Assembly: GCA_963975425.1 (NCBI GenBank)
Contig: CAXBGS010000001.1
Location: 620,001-684,000 of the forward strand
Direction: 5' to 3'
Origin: CAXBGS01 sp963975425
Lineage (GTDB): Bacteria; Planctomycetota; Planctomycetia; Pirellulales; Pirellulaceae
DNA: 64,000 bases
Shown: piece after piece, positions 54,801-62,536 of the stretch
How positions within the stretch are numbered: the first letter of the stretch is position 1
Layout of the letters: each line of letters starts with the position of its first letter
Position numbers and translations under genes: made by a program
Notes under the pieces: model-generated
Database searches by the model: none
What the model was told of the DNA's origin: nothing
Seen by the model: only the letters and a program-made list of their open reading frames with translations

Positions 54801-57069
54801 CAATCCGCTGGATGAAATCCGCCAGTTTCGGTTTCGCGTTTTCGTCGAAGCCAAAAATTCGATTCAAGGTTGGCGAGGGGACAACGTCATTGGCCTGCGT
54901 ATCCCAGTTCCAGACGGCAACATTGCTGACCTCCAGTGACAGATCCATTCTTAGTTTCGCGTTCGCGAGTTCTGCTTCGGATCGTTTGCGCACGATACAT
55001 TGCGCGATCGCGATCGACATCGGACGCAGTTCGTCAAACGCAACGGCAGACAACTCTTGACGAGAAAACATTGCCAGCACGCCGACCGTTCGCCCGGCAA
55101 GGATGAGCGGATATCCGGCGAACGCAACCATCCCTTCTTGTTCAGCCCATTCCGGATCACTGATGATTGAGGAATGCTGCACGTCGTTGGTCAAGATCGG
55201 GTCTTGGCTCTCCGCGATCCGATCGATCTTAAGTTCGCCGATCTGCGCATGCGAGACATCACCGTTCGAATGGTCATTCAAACCCGCGCTGGCGGACAGT
55301 TGCAGACACTGTTCGTCCTCGTCGTGAACCCAAATCCGGCACGACGCCACGGACAATCCATCGACAATTAGTTTGCAACAAGCAGTCAGAATCGTTTCGA
55401 CCGGATCGTCGCCCGCCAACAACGTCGCCAGCTGAGAATTCAACGTTGCCAACTTTGCCCGTTCTCGCAGCTTGAACTCGTACTGTTTTCGATCCGAGAT
55501 GTCTTCGATGACCGAGATAAAATGATCGGGTTCACCGAGAGCGTTCCGACTCAACGACACTGTCAACCGAGTCCAAATATTTTCACCGGTCCCTTTGATG
55601 TATCGTTTTTCCATCGAATAGTGTTCGATCTTGCCCGCAACCAGATCTTGCTTCTGAGCAAGATCACTCTGGATGTCATCGACGTGGGTGATGTCCTGGA
55701 TACTCATTTGCAGTAATTGGTCACGTCGATAGCCGACGATTTCGCAGAAGCGGTCGTTGGCACGCAGCCACTTCCCGCCCAGCGAAACATGTGAAATACC
55801 CACCGCCGCATTGTCAAACGTTCCACGCAGACGTTCTTCGCTGAGCCGCATTCGCGTGACGTCCGTGAACGTCACCACGACGCCTTCGTGATGACCAGCA
55901 TGTGAGTGAAACGGGAGCACGCGACGGATGAAGAACCGCCCGCCGAGCGTCACAATCGTGTCCTCCACCGTCTCGTCGTCTCGGATTTGTTTGGGGTCAG
56001 GCAGCGGTGGCATCTCTTTTGCCTGCGATGCAAGCTGCTCAAGAGGTCGACCAATATCCGCCGCCGTCAATTCGTAGACCTGTTCAATCGCTGGAGTGAA
56101 ACTGCGGATATTTAGTTGTTCGTCCAAGAACACGGTCGCTATCTGTGTATTGCGCAGCAAGTTTTCCAGATCATCATTAGCGTGAGATAACGCCGTACTA
56201 CTTTGGCGAATTCCAAGCTCTGATGATTCCAATGCATTGTTAGCGGATCGCAACGCCTCGTTCGTTTTCAGCAGCGATTCATTGGACGACTTCAGTTCCT
56301 CATTAGCGGCCGTCATGTCCGCCAGCGCACGCTCAAGGTCACTGCGAGTGGTTTCCAATTCACGCTTCACCTCAGCGATGGTGGGACTTTCGTCTCGGTT
56401 GCCCATCAAAGTTGCTTTCGGCTGGCTGCCGGCTGTGGTTTCCCCACCGGTCAAATGGTCTGCGTATCGATTCAGTTCTGCCGCAATCTCGCGAGGATGC
56501 CATACTTTTTCGACGAGATCGACCACGACGGTGCCGGGCGAGACCGGGCTATATTCGGACGACGCAGCGCCACAAACGAATACCCGCCCTCCGGACTCGC
56601 GAATTGCTTTCAGTCCGTCGACTGCCTCGCTGCCGCAGCCTGCGCCCATGCCTGACCCGGTGCCTGTGCCCGCGCCGGACAAGACAATCCCGACGGCGCG
56701 CTCGCGCTGCTCGGCCGCGAGCGATCGGAACAGATGTTGTCTCGGTGCTGTCGAACCGTTGTCGGCCGCGGATCCGGCCGGCCGAATCTTGCCGCCCTCG
56801 ATCTCCAGACTCCCTTGGGGCGACGAGATGTAAATGCGGCCCGCTTTGATCTTTCTCTGTCGCTTGACTTCGACCACTCGCAATTTTGTCAAAGCCGCCA
56901 AACGCTTGCGCAGTGAAGGTTCGGCCGCCGGGTCATGATCCGAGTCAATAACAAACGCCAATCTCTCATCACGACCTAGAAGTCGCAACAATTCCTCGAA
57001 CGCGTCGCCCCCTCTTGCCGATGCTCCCACGCCGATGACGAGCGAGGCTGCACGTTGACCTTTGTTCAT
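51838..57069 (-). CDS. Giant hybrid kinase: CheB-like domain, coiled coil, seven PAS, GAF, HisKA, HATPase, receiver
   Basis: A 1743-residue protein. Residues 1-~210 resemble a CheB methylesterase (VIGVGASARGGDAFEELLRLL, VIDSDHDP, GIVLSGAGTGTGSGMG ... EAVDGLKAI), but the expected catalytic Asp in the LTGMG-D-G region is missing and the loop is Gly-rich, so it is probably inactive. A coiled coil (about 225-290; ANEELKSSNESLLKTNEAL) and PAS1 (TQIATVFLDEQLNIRSFTPA) follow, as in CheB-CheR-PAS proteins, but CheR is absent. Then come PAS2, GAF (about 530-680), PAS3-PAS7, HisKA (H1364), HATPase and a receiver (D1666). PAS4-5 and PAS6-7 look like a duplicated pair. It is cytoplasmic and reads in the same direction as the KaiC operon, 232 bases upstream of it. 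Confidence 0.92.
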   Translation of the reverse strand: MNKGQRAASLVIGVGASARGGDAFEELLRLLGRDERLAFVIDSDHDPAAEPSLRKRLAALTKLRVVEVKRQRKIKAGRIYISSPQGSLEIEGGKIRPAGSAADNGSTAPRQHLFRSLAAEQRERAVGIVLSGAGTGTGSGMGAGCGSEAVDGLKAIRESGGRVFVCGAASSEYSPVSPGTVVVDLVEKVWHPREIAAELNRYADHLTGGETTAGSQPKATLMGNRDESPTIAEVKRELETTRSDLERALADMTAANEELKSSNESLLKTNEALRSANNALESSELGIRQSSTALSHANDDLENLLRNTQIATVFLDEQLNIRSFTPAIEQVYELTAADIGRPLEQLASQAKEMPPLPDPKQIRDDETVEDTIVTLGGRFFIRRVLPFHSHAGHHEGVVVTFTDVTRMRLSEERLRGTFDNAAVGISHVSLGGKWLRANDRFCEIVGYRRDQLLQMSIQDITHVDDIQSDLAQKQDLVAGKIEHYSMEKRYIKGTGENIWTRLTVSLSRNALGEPDHFISVIEDISDRKQYEFKLRERAKLATLNSQLATLLAGDDPVETILTACCKLIVDGLSVASCRIWVHDEDEQCLQLSASAGLNDHSNGDVSHAQIGELKIDRIAESQDPILTNDVQHSSIISDPEWAEQEGMVAFAGYPLILAGRTVGVLAMFSRQELSAVAFDELRPMSIAIAQCIVRKRSEAELANAKLRMDLSLEVSNVAVWNWDTQANDVVPSPTLNRIFGFDENAKPKLADFIQRIDPSAQDRVVAAINSSLKSGDDYDEEYPIHWPSGEVRHVRARGQVVLPSAQKTPDFFGVVVDITDRKRRELDVSQREAHLRRVIDNTLGFIGVIDMDGTVREANMPAIAAAGITREEVIGKKFWDTYWWNFDRDVQAELKSLINRAAGGQSIRQDMTYRVAGDIKRPLDFSLSPVMDDDGKVTHLIPSGVDILDRKRAEDAVVQREQRLQLALDSGGMGLWEWDIAADRVVWSDQMYALFGYTRDTFEPTKAGFMSVVHPDDRTKLTDMIASAFAGTCTSHQTEFRIMHGVDGSTLWTDCRGTIHRDANLAPLSIVSVVVDVTQRKRWEAELIDRESHLRRVINNQLGLVGVIDRHGILLEVDDRSLEIARTRREDVIGKHFAEAPWWNYDPVVADQVRDAMRRAYAGEIVRYDVSLFAHGEQGVMIDFMIAPVHGDDGNVEYLIPSGVDIRDRKNIERAIKDTSRRMEMALRAGGLAAWEWTPNQSIWTSEVFDLLGIDRDQKPSSELFFSSVHPDDFQELRRAWQDAIDGVKDYDCEFRIVRGDGEIRWIHGLGDVVRDPEGNVICMHGVNWDSTQDHMQAEALRESERRAHAANASKSEFLANMSHEIRTPMTAILGYADLLRDLIDQDEAIEHLQTIRRNGDYLLEIINDILDLSKIEAGKLDVQFERFEPRRMIEDVRSIMEVRAHEGGLTLDVQYDGMLPRLIESDAKRLKQILINLIGNAIKFTRQGRVGIRVRFDATNQQLQFDITDTGIGISPEQMERLFQPFSQGDASVTRSFGGTGLGLVISRRLAETLGGSITVSSTEGVGSTFTVSIDAGKMAESTLIDYERVGAVDDEHQITGDSDPIQLSCHVLIVDDRRDIRFLSKAILKKSGATVDECEDGLLAVAHIEACLKNGNSPSVVLLDMQMPNLDGYQTAKKLRELGYDRPIIALTADAMQGDMNKCITAGCNDYLSKPIDRASLLEKVEYYVRETQLSRNDRCE

Positions 57070-57246
57070 GCGAACCCTCGCAGGTACGTCGTCGGTGAAT
57101 GATCTCGATTCACGACCGGTAGGTCACATCGCCAGCAAAGGTTTTGACGAGTTTTCACGGACAGGGCTCTTTCCAACATGATTCAACATCGTATCTACAG
57201 ATTTGATGCGACTCTAACGAGCAGGTCAATTTGGGGGATTGGAATT

Positions 57247-57261
57247 TGGCACGCCAATTGC
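57247..57261 (+). promoter_or_regulatory. Consensus sigma-54 (-24/-12) promoter
   Basis: TGGCACGCCAATTGC matches the sigma-54 consensus TGGCACG-N4-TTGC at every defined position, with GG-N10-GC spacing. The predicted start site near 57273 gives a leader of about 70 bases to the ATG at 57344, which has an AAGGAG ribosome-binding site. It points away from the giant CheB-like/PAS kinase gene. No sigma-54 activator gene lies in the window. Confidence 0.75.
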
Positions 57262-57343
57262 CTTAATCCGCCGAGCAACCAGCAGCAAAAATCGGGGCGA
57301 AGGACGACTCGATTTCGATTCCGCCTGGGTAAGGAGACAGAAC

Positions 57344-57691
57344 ATGATCACGCTGCCCCAACATCAATCGAAACGGTTTCACTTTCGCCGCCTGAACGTC
57401 TCCATTGAAGTCATCCGCCTCAGTGATCGAAACACAAACGTGAAAATCGAGATGCCCAGCAGTTTGACCGGTGGTGGATTCAAGGATTCCGAATGGAAGG
57501 AAACGTCGGATGAATCGCTCACGAGGGAAGAATTATCGCAACGCAGGCATCAAATCTGCAATCAATTGCAAATCGCCGAAATGTCACTAGACATCCTCAA
57601 CCAACGAGTGGCCGATGGCGAGCAAGACCTGGAACGAATTTTACAGATGGCTATCGAATCGCTGGACGAACTGGAACACATGGCAGCATAG
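57344..57691 (+). CDS. Small protein: CsrA-like beta segment plus helical hairpin, function unknown
   Basis: A 115-residue protein from the ATG at 57344 (AAGGAG 8 bases upstream); the frame extends upstream over the sigma-54 site and is not coding there. Residues ~10-45 (FHFRRLNVSIEVIRLSDRN, NVKIEMPSS) follow the alternating beta pattern of CsrA-type proteins. Residues ~63-113 form two amphipathic helices (QRRHQICNQLQIAEMSLDIL, LERILQMAIESLDELEHM) that resemble a kinase dimerisation hairpin with an RH-x-x-x-N-Q-L motif. CsrA-like proteins with such a tail seem to exist in planctomycetes, but this is from memory. RNA binding or a phosphotransfer-like role are both guesses. It is divergent from the giant CheB-like/PAS kinase. 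Confidence 0.7.
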   Translation: MITLPQHQSKRFHFRRLNVSIEVIRLSDRNTNVKIEMPSSLTGGGFKDSEWKETSDESLTREELSQRRHQICNQLQIAEMSLDILNQRVADGEQDLERILQMAIESLDELEHMAA

Positions 57692-58168
57692 TTCGAAGAA
57701 ACCAACAAAGCTCTCATGATTGACGGGCCCTCAATGCGAAGCTCGATGCGACACACGATGACGTCTCGCTTAGTCACCCTATTTAAACAAGCAACATTTT
57801 CTAACAAGTAACTCATTTTAGTCGACAAGATCAACGATCACGAGACGCTCATCCAGGCTTTGCCCAGGATCACGCTTGACCGATATGCGACCAATCCGGC
57901 TGGTTGCCGATCACAGGGTGACCGCCTTGCATTCATACTTGGAATTCGCAAACCCCTGGCAATCCGGTGAGTGAAGATGGACGTTTGTCCTAATTGAAAC
58001 TTGATGATGCACCAAGTTTCATCAACCCGATTCCTCGACGCTAAACCACAACTCTTATCGATCGGGACGGAACTTACCCTTAGCGATCGATGACCATTCC
58101 GAGAAGATGACTATTCCGAGAAGATGACTATTCCGAGAACACGAAGACTGACTCGAAAGCACAAACCA
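57692..58168. other. Intergenic region with short tandem repeat, no gene seen
   Basis: About 475 bases between the small CsrA-like gene and a lipoprotein gene. A GG-N10-GC pair at 57917-57930 (GGTGACCGCCTTGC) keeps the TTGC part of a -12 element but has a poor -24, and it is 240 bases from the next start. A 17-bp tandem repeat lies at 58089-58139. No other structure was found. Confidence 0.45.
58089..58139 (+). repeat. 17-bp tandem repeat, three copies
   Basis: Unit GATGACTATTCCGAGAA occurs at 58106-58122 and 58123-58139; a first copy with one change (GATGACCATTCCGAGAA) occupies 58089-58105. It lies 30 bases before the lipoprotein start, so it is in the promoter or leader. Each unit carries an ATG, but reading through all copies gives no credible protein. 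Confidence 0.9.
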
Positions 58169-58348
58169 ATGACCACGATACATGAAATCGCAAAAAGTGC
58201 TTTGCTGACCCTCGCAATGGCGCTCGGTTTTCTGATTGCCGGCTGCGATAACGACGAGACCTTGCTGGACGTCGACACACCTGACGCTAGTGTCGAGGTC
58301 CAGCGAGATCGCGACTCGGGTGACATCACCGTGAAAGTCGACGATTAA
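58169..58348 (+). CDS. Small predicted lipoprotein
   Basis: A 59-residue protein from the ATG at 58169; a start at 58124 within the repeat would add 15 basic residues. It has a signal peptide with lipobox LIAGC (Cys 26), giving a mature chain of about 34 acidic residues (DNDETLLDVDTPDASVEVQRDRDSGDITVKVDD). The mature part is too short to be an enzyme, and an anchored acidic peptide or stress protein is possible. It is followed by a PRC-barrel gene on the same strand. Confidence 0.75.
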   Translation: MTTIHEIAKSALLTLAMALGFLIAGCDNDETLLDVDTPDASVEVQRDRDSGDITVKVDD

Positions 58349-58628
58349 CGACCACCGCGAGTGACAATCCGACAACGTTGGTCGCGCAGAGCGCGGTCGA
58401 CAAAGCGGCTTTAATTCTCAAAGTCGCAATTTCTATTGTTCCATCATGATTTTCTCCGCCGCATGTAGATTTGGTCCATCACGTGCTTGATTGAATTGCC
58501 AAGTTGATGCACCAGTAAATTCGACCGCCGAAGCGACGGACCAATCCCAGACGGTTGATGGCTTTGCAGAGAACTCTGTTTCGCAACAACGAATCCTTTC
58601 AACTTTTCAATTAAAACGGAGCACACCA

Positions 58629-59201
58629 ATGAACTCTACATTCAAGAAAATCGTAGCGGCAACTGCGGTCGCATGCGTCACCCTATCGACCGCCGAAGCA
58701 CAGCAATCGCAGGTGCGAAACGAAACCCGGTCTGGGATCAACGATGCCGGCAGACTGGATGCGAAAACCAATGGCACCAACATTCGTGTCAGCCAATTAC
58801 TCGGCTACAACATCCAGAACTCTCAGGGCGAAAGCGTCGGTGAAATCAAGGACATCGTGGTCGATTCAAAGACCGGAAAAATCAAATACGCCGCAGTCAC
58901 TTATGGCGGATTTCTCGGCATGGGCAACAAATTGTTCGCGGTCCCCTTTGCGGCTTTCGATGTGCAAGTCGATCCAGACGAAGTGGGCGATGATGATATC
59001 GACGACGACGATTACGTCTTAATCTTGGACGTGACGCAGGAACAACTAGAAGGCCAACAGGGCTTTGACGAGGAAAATTGGCCCAATATGGCCGATCGTC
59101 AGTGGGCGACGGAATTGGATAAACGCTACGGTGTCAAACGAAACATGGATGCCAAAGATCGACTGTTGCGTGAGAACCGCAAAGCGAACCGCAACCAATA
59201 A
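58629..59201 (+). CDS. Exported PRC-barrel domain protein
   Basis: A 190-residue protein from the ATG at 58629 (GGAG upstream); the frame extends 46 residues further without sense. A signal peptide (1-~24, STAEAQQ) precedes a PRC-barrel (about 52-140): VSQLLGYNIQNSQGESVGEIKDIVVDSKTGKIKYAAVTYGG, then NKLFAVPFAAFDVQ, an Asp-rich stretch (DDDIDDDDYVLILDV) and a helical, charged tail. PRC-barrel proteins of this periplasmic type are often stress- or osmotic-responsive. The neighbours (DUF1328 protein, small lipoprotein) would fit a general-stress group. That is inference. Confidence 0.9.
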   Translation: MNSTFKKIVAATAVACVTLSTAEAQQSQVRNETRSGINDAGRLDAKTNGTNIRVSQLLGYNIQNSQGESVGEIKDIVVDSKTGKIKYAAVTYGGFLGMGNKLFAVPFAAFDVQVDPDEVGDDDIDDDDYVLILDVTQEQLEGQQGFDEENWPNMADRQWATELDKRYGVKRNMDAKDRLLRENRKANRNQ

Positions 59202-59221
59202 CGACAGTGTCCGCGGCCATG

Positions 59222-59284
59222 CTGCCGCGCAGTGCGATAGCGGCTAATCTGCCGCGCAGTGCGATAGCGGCTAATCTGCCGCGC
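59222..59284. repeat. 27-bp tandem repeat containing a stop codon
   Basis: CTGCCGCGCAGTGCGATAGC plus GGCTAAT (27 bases) occurs exactly at 59222-59248 and 59249-59275, then a 9-base partial copy follows (59276-59284). The TAG of the minus-strand haem-protein gene (59273-59271) lies in the second copy. The repeat sits between convergent genes. Confidence 0.9.
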
Positions 59285-60641
59285 GGTGGAATCGCTGAAC
59301 CTGTTCAATCACGTCGGCGTCCTTGAAGCCCTGTCCAAACTTGGCTTCAAGGACTGCTTGCGCGTCGGGAGATTGACCATTCAGCAAATGGGTTGGATCA
59401 CCGCGAATTTTCTGGGCATGATCCAAATAGATTCTCAATTGAACCTTTCCCGGTTCAAGGGTCTCTTGCTCAGGGTTCAGGCTATCACGTTCATTTTCGC
59501 CTGCGAGCACGAACAGAGAACCATTCACGAATCTGCGAGGTGTCAACTTGCACTGCGTAAACGCAATTGGGGCATCCGACCAGCTGCTTCGTTTCGAGTC
59601 CCAGCGATGGACAAACACCTGTACCGTCGAGAGAACCGGCCAATCGTCCGGCAATCCTTTGATGCGAATTACGTGTTCGGTGGGAAACCAGTTGTCGTCG
59701 GGAAGCGACATCGGATCGGAGTAAGTTCCTGACACCGAGTCGGCATAATCACTTAGCCATGCCACAAACGCCTTGTAGGAATGATCATCCTTATGCATCT
59801 TGATTCCGCCCATATGAGAGACTGGAACGGATGAGGATGGCTTTCCCGGCTTGCCATCGCCATTCTTTTGCGGCAGTTTCGCAGTCGGTTTTAACAGCAA
59901 CAGGCTTTCACTTGGATTGGCCAAGTTTATCAACGGCAGTCTCACACCGCTTTGCTTACGGCTGTTAGTCTCCAGTGCCTCTAACGTCTTTTCTGGATTC
60001 TCTTTAAAGATCGCCATACGAGCGCCATACTGCGCGACAAAATCCTGATAGCGCTGCCGTGGCTTGTCATGTAACGGATTCTCCTCGTCAATCTCCGACG
60101 GGGTGTGACAAGGAAAACATCGCATCCGCTGAGACCATATGTTGCGAACAAATGAATCCAAGACACGATCCTTTCGCGTATGCCGAATGATCCGATTGGA
60201 TTTCGACGGCCCCACAGCAAAGGTATTCTGCGGACTTTCCGCAGATACCAACGACAGGTCTTTACAGCACGACTTAACCCAGGCCGTGAAGGAGTCATAT
60301 TCGATCTTGCGATTCTTGGCGTGAATCCGTTTTGCCAATGAATCCGGATCGGACTCCCCCATCGCGATCAAATGAAGAATTTTCGAGTCTTCTGGCTCCT
60401 CAAGGTTGATGAGACCTTGATCGCGGAGGGAAAGGAACGTTTCACGACTGGATGGCCGGATATAGTCCTTCAAGTCAACCGACGACAGATGGCACTGCAA
60501 GCAGCTTGAAGGGTTTGGCGAACGAAAGATCGGCATGATGCGCTGCTCGAAAACTGCCGCCGGATCGGTATCCTCGGCGTTTGTACTTTCCGCGAACGCG
60601 TAAAAGGCGGCAACCAATACGAGCAGAATGAATCGCGTCAT
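59271..60641 (-). CDS. Exported protein with two CxxCH (c-haem) motifs
   Basis: A 456-residue protein with a signal peptide (1-~22). CxxCH motifs are at C47-H51 (CLQCH) and C175-H179 (CFPCH), each within sequence of planctomycete cytochrome style (FEQRIMPIFRSPNPSSCLQC; IWSQRMRCFPCHTPSEI). Between them lies SKILHLIAMGESD, and SHMGGIKMHKDDHSYKAFVAWLSDY follows. The C-terminal ~130 residues are beta-rich (HVIRIKGLPDDWPVLSTVQV). It probably binds two c-haems in the periplasm. Electron partner and substrate are unknown. No cytochrome maturation gene is near. Confidence 0.82.
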   Translation of the reverse strand: MTRFILLVLVAAFYAFAESTNAEDTDPAAVFEQRIMPIFRSPNPSSCLQCHLSSVDLKDYIRPSSRETFLSLRDQGLINLEEPEDSKILHLIAMGESDPDSLAKRIHAKNRKIEYDSFTAWVKSCCKDLSLVSAESPQNTFAVGPSKSNRIIRHTRKDRVLDSFVRNIWSQRMRCFPCHTPSEIDEENPLHDKPRQRYQDFVAQYGARMAIFKENPEKTLEALETNSRKQSGVRLPLINLANPSESLLLLKPTAKLPQKNGDGKPGKPSSSVPVSHMGGIKMHKDDHSYKAFVAWLSDYADSVSGTYSDPMSLPDDNWFPTEHVIRIKGLPDDWPVLSTVQVFVHRWDSKRSSWSDAPIAFTQCKLTPRRFVNGSLFVLAGENERDSLNPEQETLEPGKVQLRIYLDHAQKIRGDPTHLLNGQSPDAQAVLEAKFGQGFKDADVIEQVQRFHRAAD

Positions 60642-60905
60642 CGTTTCGGTCCGTTAAAGTTTGAGGCTACGCAGACCCGATCGCCCCCGAATACCTGGGT
60701 GCACAATCGTCAACCCGCAGTCAACCCGCGCCTTGGGAAATTGCCGTGGATTTATATCGGCGAGGCAACGCGCATTCTAGCAAAACCATCGCCCACATCG
60801 ACGTATTTCACGATGTAATGTCGAGCCAGTCCAGCGAAGATTGCTATTGCCATACGATACACGACGCCCATCACGCCTAGATCACCTGACCAACATTCGC
60901 CACGG

Positions 60906-62240
60906 TCAATCAGGCACTTGCCCTTGCATCCATTCAAACACGGCATCGGAAATTGCCTGATGCCCAGCGGGGCTTGGATGACCATTTGGACTCATTTTGT
61001 AAACCGGGATGCCACTCGCCGCAGCGTCGCGGAGCACTGGCAAAGTGTCAACAAATTCAATATCCGAATCGTTGAGAACCACCTTCATCAGTTTCCAAAG
61101 TTCGCGTTCATGATTTACGAGTTCGAGAAACGCCGCAGATGGGTTCTTCAATTGTGGGGCGAAGACTTGCATCTTGGTCGGAATCAGAACGACCAAAAAA
61201 TCGATGCCTTCTTTCTCCAGATCACGTGATATGTTGCGAATCGCGTCTTGGCTAATTCGAAGCCCTTCTCGTATGCGTATGTCATGAAGATTCAAAGCAG
61301 AGAGGCGATACTCGGGAACGAAAACTGTTCGCAATTGCTCTGACTCGAGTACCTCCCATCGACCGCTACTCGTTTCCGCGATGTGCTTTAGCTCAGCCCA
61401 AGTTGCTTCGTCCAGCGACGGGATCGTATTGTCGCTCTCCAGCACACGATCCTTGACAGCGCGTATTAGGCTGTAGACGTTTGAGTACTGCGATAAGAAC
61501 TCGCGTAGCGCGATGGATCCCTGGCCATCGTTTTCATCTTCACTGCCCGAATCTGCTTCGACGTTTGTTTGAAAGTCGCCGCAATAGACGCGAAATAGCT
61601 GCGCAATCTTGACATCGAGTGGGTCGACTTCGTTCGCCTCCTCAATGGATGCCCTAACTTCCTGAGCAGATGACCGATGACTCGCTATCCGACCTCGGTC
61701 ATAAACCATGCTGAAACAATCGAACAGGTCGTTACCGGCGTAGAAGGCTTCAATCACAAGCCGGGGATCAAGTTCTATTGCTTCCGCGAGAAGAACTTCA
61801 CTATGTGTTGGCGCCCAACCTCCGTATGCCATGCTGTAAGTGCTTTTACCGCTCAGCTGTGCAAGCCGACTCGGCCAAGCATCCTCACGACTGACTCCGG
61901 TTCCATAAGTCTGAGAATCCCCCAAACATACGACATCTGCACGCTCAATCGCTTTGGCATTCCGAAACCCTCTGCTGTCGTGGTCGGCGTAGTTTGGCCG
62001 GGGCCGGTGTCCCAGAATGTTGTCGTCAATAGTGGAAATAGCCTCGTCGTCAGGCGAATCTGATTTCCACTGCGGCTGTAACGCTTTGTCAACAGAAGGC
62101 AACGCCATGCAAAGGACGCCAATCCCGATTTCAAGCGATATCCCCACAATCAGAATCAGCACAGCCGCAAAGAGAATCTTCTTCCGTCGCGAAAGGTGCA
62201 ACCTTGTAGCTGACGTCGAGTGTTCGATTTTTTCGACCAT
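60906..62240 (-). CDS. Membrane-anchored SGNH/GDSL-like hydrolase
   Basis: A 444-residue protein with one N-terminal membrane helix (about 23-47). SGNH elements are the nucleophile block CLGDSQTYGTGVS (Ser about residue 109), a YAGNDLFD block-III Asn (about residue 170) and the terminal block NGHPSPAGHQAISDAV with its His. A DSRGFRNAKAIE segment before the nucleophile is typical of SGNH proteins acting on cell-surface polymers. It is the last gene of the cassette with carbamoyltransferase, SxtJ and DUF5989. It may attach or remove acyl groups on the exported product. Confidence 0.85.
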   Translation of the reverse strand: MVEKIEHSTSATRLHLSRRKKILFAAVLILIVGISLEIGIGVLCMALPSVDKALQPQWKSDSPDDEAISTIDDNILGHRPRPNYADHDSRGFRNAKAIERADVVCLGDSQTYGTGVSREDAWPSRLAQLSGKSTYSMAYGGWAPTHSEVLLAEAIELDPRLVIEAFYAGNDLFDCFSMVYDRGRIASHRSSAQEVRASIEEANEVDPLDVKIAQLFRVYCGDFQTNVEADSGSEDENDGQGSIALREFLSQYSNVYSLIRAVKDRVLESDNTIPSLDEATWAELKHIAETSSGRWEVLESEQLRTVFVPEYRLSALNLHDIRIREGLRISQDAIRNISRDLEKEGIDFLVVLIPTKMQVFAPQLKNPSAAFLELVNHERELWKLMKVVLNDSDIEFVDTLPVLRDAAASGIPVYKMSPNGHPSPAGHQAISDAVFEWMQGQVPD

Positions 62241-62300
62241 GTTGTTGCGAATCGCCAGGGATAAAGCGGCTCGGAGAATCGTAAATGACGACTTCGGGCT

Positions 62301-62501
62301 CTAAAAAAGCGTGTAGATAAAAGGTGCCGCTCCGGTTGAACCTAGTGCGACAACCAGACCAATAAGCCCAAGCGAGACGAGAATCGGGATCAACCACCAC
62401 TTTCGATTCTCAAGTACAAATTGCCAAAACTCTTGTATGAGGGAAAGTTGCTTTTCCTCACTAGCACTTTCAAAATCGGTTTTGTCATTGTCCTGAGACA
62501 C
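62301..62501 (-). CDS. DUF5989 small membrane protein
   Basis: A 66-residue protein from a GTG at 62501 (AGGG about 9 bases upstream), which avoids the overlap of the longer frame (from 62591) with the SxtJ-like gene. It has an acidic N-terminus, then the family core LIQEFWQFVLENRKWWLIPI, one membrane helix (LVSLGLIGLVVALGS) and the typical C-terminus APFIYTLF. DUF5989 proteins are nearly always found beside carbamoyltransferase and SxtJ genes, as here. Function is unknown, but it may be a membrane partner of the enzyme. Confidence 0.88.
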   Translation of the reverse strand: MSQDNDKTDFESASEEKQLSLIQEFWQFVLENRKWWLIPILVSLGLIGLVVALGSTGAAPFIYTLF

Positions 62502-62536
62502 AGTAGCAGCCCTAAAAATGAATGAGTCGTCAATAT

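Noticed and set aside
58472..58486. GG-N10-GC site upstream of the PRC-barrel gene (TGGTCCATCACGTGC)
   Set aside because: Only the GG and TGC parts match; the CACG part of the -24 element is missing. Considered chance.
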